64,000 nt of DNA from M3007 sp031398055 (lineage in GTDB: Bacteria > Bacteroidota > Bacteroidia > Chitinophagales > Saprospiraceae): NCBI GenBank assembly GCA_031398055.1, contig JANNMS010000263.1:11430-75429 (forward strand), written 5' to 3'. The notes under the pieces are model-generated. The model was not told the DNA's origin and made no database searches. It saw nothing but the letters and a program-made list of their open reading frames with translations. Made by a program: the position numbers and the translations under genes. This document shows positions 17,366 to 26,793 of this stretch, one piece after another; the stretch's first letter is position 1; each line of letters opens with the position of its first letter.

Positions 17366-17386
17366 GTTTATTTTTTTGTAAAAAAA

Positions 17387-18352
17387 TCACGCAGCCAAAC
17401 TCTCCGCCTGCCGCATTTTCTGCTTTTCAGAATACGCCACCGCCGCATCCCGCACCCATTCCCCCTCTTCCCAAGCCTTCGTCCGCGTCCGAATTCGTTG
17501 TTTGTTGCACGGCCCGTTGCCTTTCACGACGTTCCAAAATTCGTCCCAATTTGGTGTCCCAAAATCGTAATGGCCACGTTCCGCGTTCCATTTCAAATCT
17601 GGGTCGGGCAAGGTGAGGTTCAAAACCTTGACCTGCTCCGCAATCATATCCACAAAACGCTGCCGCAATTCGTCGTTTGAAAAAAGTTTGATTTTCCATT
17701 TCATGCTCGTTTCCGAGTTCGTGGATTCACCATCCGGCGGGCCAAACATCATCACTGCCGGCCAAAACCAACGATTTATCGCTTCCTGAGCCATCTGTTT
17801 TTGCGCCTCGCTGCCCTGCGAAAGCACCAGTAAAATCTCAAAACCTTGCCGTTGGTGAAAACTTTCTTCCTTGCAAACCCGCACCATCGCCCTGCCGTAC
17901 GGCCCGTACGAACTCCGGCAAATGGGGATTTGGTTCAAAATCGCCGCCCCGTCGACCAACCAACCGATCGCGCCCATGTCTGCCCACGAAATCGTCGGAT
18001 AATTAAAAATGGACGAATATTTTGCCTTGCCAGAGTGCAATTCCTCGACCATCGTATCTCGATCAATGCCCAAAGTTTCGGCGGCGGAGTACAAATACAG
18101 GCCATGCCCGGCCTCGTCCTGCACTTTTGCGAGCAGGATTTTTTTTCGTTTCAGGCTCGGGGCGCGGGTAATCCAATTGCCTTCGGGCAACATCCCAACG
18201 ATTTCGGAGTGCGCGTGCTGGCCGATTTGCCGGATCAAAGTTTTTCGATAGGCATCCGGCATCCAATCTTTTGGTTCGATGCGGATCCCAGCATCAATTT
18301 TTGCCTGAAATTCGGCTTCGAGGTCGTGTATTTTTTCTGATGGATTTGTCAT
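17387..18352 (-). CDS. paaA: 1,2-phenylacetyl-CoA epoxidase catalytic subunit PaaA
   Basis: A 321-aa protein from the ATG at 18352 (upstream extension would cross the promoter). Ferritin-like di-iron carboxylate fold; the ExxH iron motifs are LAKVQDEAGHGLYLYSAAE (about 75-95) and VCKEESFHQRQGFEIL (about 165-180). Near-identical in layout to PaaA of the phenylacetate multicomponent monooxygenase, which epoxidises phenylacetyl-CoA with PaaC as scaffold and PaaE as reductase. paaB, C, D, E are not adjacent, so the rest must be elsewhere or the protein works in another combination. A perfect TACTTTTG element lies just upstream. Confidence 0.92.
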   Translation of the reverse strand: MTNPSEKIHDLEAEFQAKIDAGIRIEPKDWMPDAYRKTLIRQIGQHAHSEIVGMLPEGNWITRAPSLKRKKILLAKVQDEAGHGLYLYSAAETLGIDRDTMVEELHSGKAKYSSIFNYPTISWADMGAIGWLVDGAAILNQIPICRSSYGPYGRAMVRVCKEESFHQRQGFEILLVLSQGSEAQKQMAQEAINRWFWPAVMMFGPPDGESTNSETSMKWKIKLFSNDELRQRFVDMIAEQVKVLNLTLPDPDLKWNAERGHYDFGTPNWDEFWNVVKGNGPCNKQRIRTRTKAWEEGEWVRDAAVAYSEKQKMRQAESLAA

Positions 18353-18374
18353 TTTCAATAAAAATTTTGAGTTG

Positions 18375-18382
18375 CAAAAGTA
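18375..18382 (-). promoter_or_regulatory. paaA promoter -7 element
   Basis: On the minus strand TACTTTTG, an exact TAnnTTTG match, 22 bp before the paaA ATG, leaving a very short leader. Confidence 0.55.
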
Positions 18383-18439
18383 GGAAATCAGGTTTTGGGA
18401 AACTGAAAATTCCCCCAAAATCTAAAACACTTTGAACAA

Positions 18440-18480
18440 CCATGGGAACACGGAAAACACGGAGGACACGGAATTTCACG
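18440..18480. repeat. Single arm of a word repeat (no partner)
   Basis: Near-tandem words GAACACGGAAAACACGGA, then GGACACGGAATTTCACGGA. It has the look of one arm of the inverted-repeat elements in this window, but no complementary arm is found nearby. Confidence 0.5.
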
Positions 18481-18499
18481 GAATTCTTGATTCAAAAAA

Positions 18500-18592
18500 T
18501 TTTTGCCGTTGTTGGCGTCCTCGCCAACAACTATTTTTCGCTAAAAACTTCCGAAAAAAAATTGTTGGCGAGGACGCCAACAATGGCAAAAA
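18500..18592. repeat. Inverted repeat with palindromic arms between paaA and the SprB-repeat gene
   Basis: 18500-18530 and 18562-18592 are reverse complements (30 of 31). Each arm is itself almost a palindrome (TTGTTGGCGtcctCGCCAACAA), so each can fold alone as well as with its partner. It lies between divergently transcribed genes, so it is not needed as a terminator. The remaining bases of 18353-18761 show no gene. Confidence 0.85.
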
Positions 18593-18699
18593 AGTAGCCC
18601 TGCGGATTTCGGAAAATTGAAAATTTTCCGAAATCTCAGAACAATGGCTCTCCCACCGCACAAAATTTTGAAAAATTTTCCCCACTCCATCCATCATTG

Positions 18700-18706
18700 T
18701 ACTTTG
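18700..18706 (+). promoter_or_regulatory. Possible promoter of the SprB-repeat gene
   Basis: TACTTTG followed by C, 55 bp before the ATG at 18762. It has one base less between TA and TTTG than the consensus, as seen at other starts in this window. Confidence 0.35.
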
Positions 18707-18761
18707 CACGCAATTCCAAAAAATCTTTCAAAGTAATCCAGTTCGAAATCCAAACCAACTG

Positions 18762-21700
18762 ATGAAAAAATCTTTCCTCCATTTTTTGGTAGTTGCCCAG
18801 TTCATTTCCCCAATTCTTTTGTTTGGCCAATGCCCCCCGCCGGGAATGCCAGTCGCGGGCGGCACCTGCCTCACCGCGCCTCTGATTTGCGAAAATTTGG
18901 ACGGCTACTGCGCCACCATCAGTTCAACAAACAATCCCGTTGCCTTCCCCGGTTGCGCCGGTTCGAATTTGAACAATGACGATTGGTTGGCATTTATCGC
19001 CGGCAGCACCCAGATTTCCATCCAAATTTCGCCCTCAAATTGCGTTTTGATGCCGCCATTTATGGGTTTGCAAGGCGCGATTTACAGTTCGTGCAGCAAC
19101 CAAACGGCCAATGTTTTGGACGTTCAATGCCCCTGTTCGACCGTGCCGTTCATTTTGGAATCGGCCAATTTTGTGGTCGGCCAGACCTATTTTTTGGTTT
19201 TGGACGGCTGCATCAGCAATGTTTGCGATTTTTCAATCGACATCATTTCCGGCAGCACCGGCGCAGCTGCACCGCCAAATCCGGGAAATATCAGTGGCCC
19301 AAATTCGGTTTGCGAAAATTCCACGTCCATTTTCAGCCTCGCCGCCGTGCCGAATGCGTCCAATTATTCTTGGACTTTGACTCCCGCCATCGGCGATCTC
19401 GACCCCGAAAACAGCCCAAATCCGACCACCAACATCACGTGGACGTCCACCGGAACGACCCAACTTTGCGTCACGGCCTCGAACAATTGTCAATCCAACC
19501 CCACCCAATCCTGTAAAACCATCACTGTAAATCCTTCGCCGACTGCCGAAATGTCGGGCGGCGGATTGTTGTGCGACTCGAATCCGCCGGCCGTCCCGGT
19601 CGAAATCGAATTTTCAGGCAACGCGCCGTGGACATTTATTTACTCAAAAAACAACGTGAACCAATCCGCAATCACCACTTCCAGCAATCCGTACATTTTA
19701 CAAATCACCATGCCCGGCGATTTTGAACTGATTTCGGTGACGAGCGGAGGCTGCCCCGGCACGGTTTCCGGCTCGGCAATCGTCAGTGGCTCAGATTTTG
19801 ATATTTCTGGAATGACCGAAAATTCAACTTGCGGTTTGGAAAATGGCAGCATTAATTTATCAATTTCCGGCGGATCACCAGATTTTATCTTTTATTGGTC
19901 GAACGGTGAAAACATCGAAGACCTCGACGAGTTGCTCCCCGGAAATTTTTCCGTGACCGTTTTCGACGACAACGGCTGCTCGGCCACCGAAAATTTTACC
20001 GTCGGAAACACCTTCGTCAACATCAATATTTCTGGAAATACTTCGCCCAACACTTTTTGCGGCAGCACCGGAAACGGCAGCATCGAAACCAACATTTCGC
20101 CCGCCGACCCCAATTTTCAATTCGATTGGTCAAACGGCGAAAACACCCAAAATATCGCCGATTTGCTCCCCGGAAACTACCAAATCACCGTGATTTTGGG
20201 TTCAACTTGTTCAGAAACCGCCAATTTCACCGTCGCCGAAGAGCCCGATTTGCCTGAAATTGATGCCACGACCAACCCCACAATTTGCAATTTGGAAAAT
20301 GGAAACATCGAAATTTCAATTTCCGGCGGCGTCGCACCGTTCAATTTTGATTGGTCGAACGGCAGTTTTTTCCAAAATCAAACCGACCTCGCCGCCGGAA
20401 ATTACACCGTAACCGTCTCAGGCTCAGACGATTGCACCGCCGAACTTTCTATATTTCTGGAAAATGAAAACCCGGAAATCACCATTTTTGAATCCATCGA
20501 ACCAAACACAAATTGTCTCGCTGGAAACGGCAGCATTTCTATTTTTCTCGACCCTGTCGATTCGCCGACCGGGCAGCCGTATCAAATTTTTTGGTCAAAT
20601 GGCGACACCGGTTTTTCCATTTTCGATTTGCCCGCCGGCGATTTTTCAGTTTCAATAAATGATGCCGGATGCACTGCCGAAGCCAATTTTTTGGTAGAAA
20701 ATGAAACCACCTCGCCCCTTTTTCAAGTTTTTTCCGAACCAGAAATTTGTGGGGCGAGCAACGGCAGCATCGAAATTGAAATCGTGGACGGCCTCGCACC
20801 TTTCGATTTTGAGTGGTCGAACGGCAGTTTTTTACAAAATCAAAACAGCCTCGCCGCCGGAAATTACATTTTGACGGCCACCGATTTTGGCGGCTGCACG
20901 GCCACGCTCGAAGTTGAAATTTTGAATGAATCCGTCCCGCCCACCGCGACCGCCGTGCCGACCGCCGAAATTTGTGGCCAAAACAACGGTGCTATCAATC
21001 TCACGGCCACTACTTCAAACTTGCCGATGACTTTTTTGTGGTCAAATAATGCCGTTTCGGAAGATTTGTCCGGCCTGCCCGCTGGAAATTTTACGGCAAC
21101 CGTCACCGATTTTTTGGGATGCTCGACCACCGTTTCGGCGACCGTCGGCAGCACTGATTTTTTGATAAATATTTCCGCCACCACCTCGCCCAACACTTCG
21201 TGCGCGACTCCGAACGGCAGCATTTTTGTAAATACTTCGCCCCAAAACCCACCATTTGGAAATTACAATTTCGCGTGGTCGAGCGGCGAAACGACCCAAA
21301 ATTTGACCAATTTGGCGGCTGGAAATTACATTTTGACCGTTTCAGCAGGTGGAAATTGCACGGCGACCGACACATTTTCGGTGGCCAACCAAGCCGTTTT
21401 TCCTGAAATTTCTGAAAATATTTCGCCCACGATTTGCAACGATTCGAGTGGTGCGATTGATTTGACCATCTCGCCAGCGGCTCTCTCGCCGTGCATTTTT
21501 TCATGGTCAAACAATTCAAAAACGGAAGATTTGACCAATTTGACTGCCGGAAATTACACCGTGACCGTCACCGCCGCGAACGGTTGCACCGTTTCAAAAA
21601 CCGAAAATGTGCCGAACAACAGTTCAAATTTTCAAATTTCCGGCACCGCCACGCCCGTCGTTCGATGCGATTCGCCGAACGGTTCGGTTGTTTTGACCGT

Positions 21701-24700
21701 CTCGCCACCATCTGGAAATTATGTTTTTTTGTGGTCGAACGGCGCAACGACGCCAGATTTGAGCGGTCTGTCGCCGGGTAATTTTTCGGTTGTGGTCAAT
21801 ATTTCCGGTTCGGTTTCTTGCCCCGCCGCCGCCAATTTTTCGGTTTTGGACAACCGTGTTTTGCCTTCGCTTTCGCAAAATATTTTGCCCACAACCTGCG
21901 GCGAGGCCAACGGAAACATCAATTTGACAGTCGGCGGCGGCCAATTTCCCTACCTTTTTGATTGGTCAAATGGTGAAAAAACCCAAAATCTCGACTCACT
22001 CGTCGCTGGAAATTACGCCGTTTCGGTCTCGGACGCGAACGGTTGCTCGGCTTCGGCGACCGTCAATTTGCCCGACAACCCGACCGATTTTGACATCATT
22101 TCAAAAGTAAAACCCAACAATTTTTGTCCCGCCTCAGGCGGGACGAACGGTGAAATTGACCTCATTTTGAGTCCGCCGGGAAATTTTTCGTTCGCGTGGT
22201 CGAACAATTTTCCCAACCTCGACCAACAAAATCTGCCGGCCGGAAACTATTCAATCACCGTGACGCTCGGCCAACACTGCACAAAAACCGCCGATTTTTT
22301 GATTGAAAACCAGCAGATTTTGCCCGAAATTTCAGGAAAAATCAGCCCAGATATTTGCAACGGCGGCGTCGGAAACATTGATTTGACGACCGTCGGAGTC
22401 GCCCCGCTCTCCTTTTTTTGGTCAAATGGCGCGGCAACCGAGGATTTGACAAACCTATTTTCTGGCAATTTTTCAGTCACCGCGACGGCTGCAAATGGCT
22501 GCACGGCCACCCAAAATTTTTCAGTCAGAAACAACTCCAACACATTCACTTTCAACGGTTTAGCAACAGAAAACACGAGTTGCACCAGCCCGAACGGCAC
22601 CGTTTTTTTAACTTTAAATCCAAGTCAACCGGCGTCTGGAAATTACATTTTTTTGTGGTCAAACGGCGCGACGACCCAAAATTTGGGCAACCTGCCGCCC
22701 GGCAATTTTTCGGTGACGATTTCGGATGGCGGCACCTGCAGCGCCGCCGCAAATTTTTTGGTGGAAAACAAAACGCCCGCCCCCAAAATTTCCGGCACGG
22801 CTACCGACGTAAAATGTTTTGGTGAAAAAACGGGCGCGATCAATTTTTCAATTTCCGACGGCCAACCGCCCTATTTTTTGGATTGGTCGCCCGCTGTCGC
22901 TGACCCAAATTCACCACAAAATTTGCCTGCCGGAAATTACAATTTGACCGCGACCGACGCGGTGGGCTGTTTTTCGACCGCCAATTTTTCGGTTGCCGAA
23001 CCCACCGCCGCCCTCGATTTTCAATGCCAAAAAATTTCGGACGTTTCGATTCCCGGCACGGCAGACGGCGGGGCGCAGCTGTTTTTTGACGGTGGAACGA
23101 TGCCATATTTTTTCGATTGGTCGCCCGGCGGCGGCCAGCCGTCGGCAGTTTCCGGGGACGTTTTTGACTTAAATAATTTGCCTGCCGGAAATTTTTCGGC
23201 CACCGCGACCGATGCCAACGGCTGCACCGCCACCTGCGATTTTCAAATTTCAACCACGACCTCAAATTGCCAAACAGCCGTCGGCACGATGGACATTTTA
23301 GCAAAAAGAATTTGTGGAAATGGTTGTTTTTCAGCGACTTACAACCCAACCGGGCAAATTTTGGACGCCGACGACGGCTTGCAATTTATTTTGCACACGG
23401 GCAGCGGCACTCAAATTTTGGGCGAAATCGCCCGCGCCGACCAGCCAAATTTTTGCTTCGACTCCTCAAAAATGGACTTCGGGATCACTTATTTTGTCTC
23501 CGCCGTCGCCGGAAATTTGGACGCCGCCGGGCAAGTTGATTTGTCCGAAAAATGCACGGTCGTCGCGCCGGGAACGCCCATTTTATTTTTAAAAATTCCG
23601 ACAGCAACCATCGCCCCGCACTCGGATTTGAATTGTTTTTTTAAAAAAATCAGCCTCGCGGGTTCGTCCGATTTGCCGGGCGCAAGTTTTTCATGGTCGG
23701 CTGAAAATGGTGGACAAATTTCGAGTTTGACCAATTTTCCAAATATTTTGGCAACGGCTGCGGGCGATTTCCAATTAATTATTTCGGTAAATGGTTGCGC
23801 TGACACCACAACAACGTCAGTCGCGGATTTTTCAAACCTCATTTCGGCAGCGATTTTGGCAGACCCGGCGGCGGTTTTGGATTGCAAAATCAAGACCGTG
23901 AATTTGTCCGCCGAAGTTTCCGGCAGCCAAAATTTGGAAATAAATTGGTTGGCGAACGGCACGCAATTTTCTCAAAATCAACAAATTACGGTCGAAGCGG
24001 CGGGCATTTTTTCACTCGTCGCGCTCGATACTTTGACTTTTTGCAGCGACACCGCGAGCCTCGAAATTTTGGAAAATGAAAAATATCCGCCGCTCGTCGT
24101 CGCGCCCGTTTTGCCATTGACCTGCGCCGATTCTATCGTGATTTTGCAGGGCAGTTCCCCGATTCAAAACATTGATTTTCAATGGTTTCAGTTGGTTGGG
24201 GCGGACACAATTTTGGTAAAAAATGGGGCAACGGCTGCCGTAAAATTTCCCGGGAAATACCTGTTTTTTGGCCGCGACAAGACGAACGGCTGCACCAATT
24301 TCACCTCCCAAACCGTCCTCGCCGACCTGCAAAAACCGATTGCCGATGCCGGAAATTCTTTCATTTTGGATTGTTTTTCGCCCACTCAATTTTTGGACGG
24401 CAGTAATTCGGCGAGCGGCGGCGGCATTTTGCAATATTTTTGGACAACTTTTGATGGAAATTTTGTGGCCGGAAATACAAGTTCAAAACCAGAAATCAAC
24501 CATGCCGGAACCTATTCTTTGACCGTGACCGATGCCAAAAACGGCTGCACGGACACTGATGAAATTGCAATTTTTTCAAATGCACCGACCCTCGAAACAG
24601 TTGTCGTCCAACCAAAATGTTTTGGTGAAAAAGGCAGTTTGGATTTGTCAAAAACGACGGGGGGCACGCCCCCGTTTCGATTTTCGGCGGACGGCGGCTC

Positions 24701-25358
24701 GACCTTTTCTGACCAAAAAATTTACCAAAATTTGGCCGACGGCGACTACTTTTTGGTGGTTCAAGATGCGCTCGGCTGCGAAGATTTGGACACCACGCGC
24801 CTCGCCGCGCCACCACTTTTGACCCTCGATTTGACTGCCGAAAAAACCCTTGTTTTGGGTGAAACCTATCAAATTTTGGCAAATTCCAATGTTTTTCAGG
24901 CAAATTTGGCCTCCATCGTTTGGACACCGACGGCGGGTTTGAGTTGTTCAAATTGCCTCGAACCGCTCGCCCAGCCCACCAAAACGACCCGTTTTAAAAT
25001 TGAAATTGAAGACCTCGCGGGCTGCCGTGCTGCGGATGAAATTTTGTTGAAAGTGGTGCGCGGCCATGTTTTTGTGCCCAATGTTTTCAATCCGAACAGC
25101 GGTTTGGGCAATGAAAAATTGACCGTTTTTGCCGACCCGCGCAGCGTGAAAAAAGTAAAATCGCTGCTGGTTTTTGACCGCTGGGGCGAGCGCGTTTTTG
25201 AAAATTTTGATTTTCAACCGAATGACCAGGCGGCGGGTTGGGATGGGAAATTTCTGGGAAAAAATCTTGCGCCAGCCGTGTTTGTTTGGGTGGCGGAGGT
25301 GGAATTTTTTGATGGGGAAATTGAGATTTTGAGTGGGGACGTGCTTTTGCGACGATGA
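18762..25358 (+). CDS. Giant SprB-repeat surface protein with T9SS type B sorting domain
   Basis: A 2198-aa exported protein. Signal peptide about 1-23 (ends LLFGQ), an N-terminal beta domain, a PKD-like region near 180-270 (ISGPNSVCENSTSIFSL, SYSWTLTPAIG-like), then about 15 SprB-type repeats of 65-73 aa (about 330-1480) with the core NGSIxLxxSGG, FxWSNGxxTxxL, xAGNYxVTVTDxNGC. After further Ig-like stretches there is one more repeat, and the end carries FVPNVFNPNSG and LLVFDRWGERVFEN, a type B (gliding-motility type) sorting domain. Known SprB-like proteins are surface adhesins used in gliding. Repeats alternate between a shorter and a longer type. One copy of the in-ORF palindrome lies at 22126-22144. 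Confidence 0.88.
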   Translation: MKKSFLHFLVVAQFISPILLFGQCPPPGMPVAGGTCLTAPLICENLDGYCATISSTNNPVAFPGCAGSNLNNDDWLAFIAGSTQISIQISPSNCVLMPPFMGLQGAIYSSCSNQTANVLDVQCPCSTVPFILESANFVVGQTYFLVLDGCISNVCDFSIDIISGSTGAAAPPNPGNISGPNSVCENSTSIFSLAAVPNASNYSWTLTPAIGDLDPENSPNPTTNITWTSTGTTQLCVTASNNCQSNPTQSCKTITVNPSPTAEMSGGGLLCDSNPPAVPVEIEFSGNAPWTFIYSKNNVNQSAITTSSNPYILQITMPGDFELISVTSGGCPGTVSGSAIVSGSDFDISGMTENSTCGLENGSINLSISGGSPDFIFYWSNGENIEDLDELLPGNFSVTVFDDNGCSATENFTVGNTFVNINISGNTSPNTFCGSTGNGSIETNISPADPNFQFDWSNGENTQNIADLLPGNYQITVILGSTCSETANFTVAEEPDLPEIDATTNPTICNLENGNIEISISGGVAPFNFDWSNGSFFQNQTDLAAGNYTVTVSGSDDCTAELSIFLENENPEITIFESIEPNTNCLAGNGSISIFLDPVDSPTGQPYQIFWSNGDTGFSIFDLPAGDFSVSINDAGCTAEANFLVENETTSPLFQVFSEPEICGASNGSIEIEIVDGLAPFDFEWSNGSFLQNQNSLAAGNYILTATDFGGCTATLEVEILNESVPPTATAVPTAEICGQNNGAINLTATTSNLPMTFLWSNNAVSEDLSGLPAGNFTATVTDFLGCSTTVSATVGSTDFLINISATTSPNTSCATPNGSIFVNTSPQNPPFGNYNFAWSSGETTQNLTNLAAGNYILTVSAGGNCTATDTFSVANQAVFPEISENISPTICNDSSGAIDLTISPAALSPCIFSWSNNSKTEDLTNLTAGNYTVTVTAANGCTVSKTENVPNNSSNFQISGTATPVVRCDSPNGSVVLTVSPPSGNYVFLWSNGATTPDLSGLSPGNFSVVVNISGSVSCPAAANFSVLDNRVLPSLSQNILPTTCGEANGNINLTVGGGQFPYLFDWSNGEKTQNLDSLVAGNYAVSVSDANGCSASATVNLPDNPTDFDIISKVKPNNFCPASGGTNGEIDLILSPPGNFSFAWSNNFPNLDQQNLPAGNYSITVTLGQHCTKTADFLIENQQILPEISGKISPDICNGGVGNIDLTTVGVAPLSFFWSNGAATEDLTNLFSGNFSVTATAANGCTATQNFSVRNNSNTFTFNGLATENTSCTSPNGTVFLTLNPSQPASGNYIFLWSNGATTQNLGNLPPGNFSVTISDGGTCSAAANFLVENKTPAPKISGTATDVKCFGEKTGAINFSISDGQPPYFLDWSPAVADPNSPQNLPAGNYNLTATDAVGCFSTANFSVAEPTAALDFQCQKISDVSIPGTADGGAQLFFDGGTMPYFFDWSPGGGQPSAVSGDVFDLNNLPAGNFSATATDANGCTATCDFQISTTTSNCQTAVGTMDILAKRICGNGCFSATYNPTGQILDADDGLQFILHTGSGTQILGEIARADQPNFCFDSSKMDFGITYFVSAVAGNLDAAGQVDLSEKCTVVAPGTPILFLKIPTATIAPHSDLNCFFKKISLAGSSDLPGASFSWSAENGGQISSLTNFPNILATAAGDFQLIISVNGCADTTTTSVADFSNLISAAILADPAAVLDCKIKTVNLSAEVSGSQNLEINWLANGTQFSQNQQITVEAAGIFSLVALDTLTFCSDTASLEILENEKYPPLVVAPVLPLTCADSIVILQGSSPIQNIDFQWFQLVGADTILVKNGATAAVKFPGKYLFFGRDKTNGCTNFTSQTVLADLQKPIADAGNSFILDCFSPTQFLDGSNSASGGGILQYFWTTFDGNFVAGNTSSKPEINHAGTYSLTVTDAKNGCTDTDEIAIFSNAPTLETVVVQPKCFGEKGSLDLSKTTGGTPPFRFSADGGSTFSDQKIYQNLADGDYFLVVQDALGCEDLDTTRLAAPPLLTLDLTAEKTLVLGETYQILANSNVFQANLASIVWTPTAGLSCSNCLEPLAQPTKTTRFKIEIEDLAGCRAADEILLKVVRGHVFVPNVFNPNSGLGNEKLTVFADPRSVKKVKSLLVFDRWGERVFENFDFQPNDQAAGWDGKFLGKNLAPAVFVWVAEVEFFDGEIEILSGDVLLRR
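22126..22144. repeat. Short palindrome inside the SprB-repeat gene (copy B)
   Basis: GTCCCGCCTCAGGCGGGAC, 9-bp arms around C. Read in frame as CCC GCC TCA GGC GGG ACG, it adds PASGGT to one repeat, making that repeat longer than its siblings at exactly this spot (FCPASGGTNGEID versus the usual CxxxNGxI). Confidence 0.8.
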
Positions 25359-25386
25359 TCGAAAGACTCCGCGACACGAAAAAACC

Positions 25387-26793
25387 CTATTTCAAAATCC
25401 CCAACGACCAGTCCACCGCTACCCGTGCTTTTTGGTACTCTCCGAGCAATTTTGCGAGTTTTAGGTTGGCTTCCAACAGTTTTTGCTCGCGGGAATTGAT
25501 CAAAAAAACAGTGCTTTCTCCGATCGAAAATTTCTCCTGCTCGCCTTCCAGCATCCTTCGGTAATTTTCGGTGATGCTTTGAAAAAGTGCAATTTGCTCC
25601 GCCAAAGTATTCAAATCATTGGCATAGCCACGCAGTTTGTTTTCCAATTCCCGCGTTTTTTGATCGAGTGCGGCGGCGGTTGCAGCGATTTTGATCTGCG
25701 TTTTTTGCAAATCCCCGCGTGCTTTCCGATTGGGAATGGGGTATGAAAAATGTGCCCCGAATTTGACGTTGTTTACAAAAACATCCTCAAAACCCTCGTT
25801 TCCAGGAAAAAACGACCAGCCAGATGCCAAAAAATTGTACGAAAAATTGAGTTCAGGTTTTCGGTTTTCATTTTTCAAACGGCGTTCGATTTCCAAAATT
25901 TCCAATTTCAAAAATGAAGCGCGAACCGCCGGATGGGTTCCGCGCACCTGTTGGTTGAAATTTGTCAAAACCGTCTCGTCCATTATTTTCAAATCCAAAA
26001 TCGGCAGCGGCGGCGCGGTCTGCAAATCCTTAAAATTGGTGGCATCGGGCGGAGTTTGCCACAAAAAGTTGTTCAACAAAATTGCGGCTTCCCGTGCCTC
26101 CTGTTGCTTTTCGACAAGTTCAAATTGCCGGGTCTGCACCAAAATAAAGGCTTCCAGAGTATCGATCGCCGATTTGTCGCCCTGCTTAAAATTTTCGCGC
26201 AAGCCTACAAATCTGACCTGCGCCCGATCGAGCGATTGCTCCAAAATTCTGACCTGTTCGCGTGCCACGACCCACGACCAGTACGATTTCGCAGCTGCAA
26301 AAAACAGATCGTTCAAAGCCACAAGTCGTTCGTTTTCAGCCAGTTGGATGCCTTTTTTCGCCTGAAAAAGGGTTGCACGTCGGTCGTCCAAAATCAGCCC
26401 ACGACCGACCGTCCAATCCAAACCAGCGATGGCCTGCCCGGCTGCGGGCAGTGTTTTTTCCGGATCCAAAAAATTGCCAGATGCCGTGGAAAAGCCCGTT
26501 TTTAACTCCAAACCGTACCAAGTTGGCAATTTTACGCCATACTCCCCGATGGAAAAATAGGTTTTGTCCTTAAAGATTTTGCTGTCGTAGTCGCCAAAAA
26601 GTTTCATATCAAAGCCGCCCTGTGATTTCAAAAGCTCAGCACGGGCAGCATCTGCAAACAAATTGGCCTGTATTGTCGCCGGGTGATTTTGGCGCAGCGT
26701 GGCAAAAACATATTCCAGAAAGAGGGGCGTTTGGGCATCCATTTTTGTCAAAAATACAAAAAAGAAAAACCATCCGAAAATTCTATTTGGCAT
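25387..26793 (-). CDS. TolC-family outer membrane efflux protein
   Basis: A 468-aa protein with a signal peptide (IFGWFFFFVFLTKMDAQ). The body has two long helical halves typical of outer membrane efflux proteins: AARAELLKSQGGFDMKLFGDYDSK, AKKGIQLAENERLVALNDLFFAAAKSYWSW, and the second half GVNVKFGAHFSYPIPNRKARGDLQKTQIKIAATAAALDQ in sense. It should form the trimeric outer membrane channel of the exporter encoded with the two genes upstream; its start overlaps the HlyD gene by 11 bp. Confidence 0.85.
   Translation of the reverse strand: MPNRIFGWFFFFVFLTKMDAQTPLFLEYVFATLRQNHPATIQANLFADAARAELLKSQGGFDMKLFGDYDSKIFKDKTYFSIGEYGVKLPTWYGLELKTGFSTASGNFLDPEKTLPAAGQAIAGLDWTVGRGLILDDRRATLFQAKKGIQLAENERLVALNDLFFAAAKSYWSWVVAREQVRILEQSLDRAQVRFVGLRENFKQGDKSAIDTLEAFILVQTRQFELVEKQQEAREAAILLNNFLWQTPPDATNFKDLQTAPPLPILDLKIMDETVLTNFNQQVRGTHPAVRASFLKLEILEIERRLKNENRKPELNFSYNFLASGWSFFPGNEGFEDVFVNNVKFGAHFSYPIPNRKARGDLQKTQIKIAATAAALDQKTRELENKLRGYANDLNTLAEQIALFQSITENYRRMLEGEQEKFSIGESTVFLINSREQKLLEANLKLAKLLGEYQKARVAVDWSLGILK

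Noticed and set aside
18353..18418. 22-codon upstream extension of paaA
   Set aside because: It covers the TACTTTTG promoter element; PaaA proteins start near MTNPSEK.
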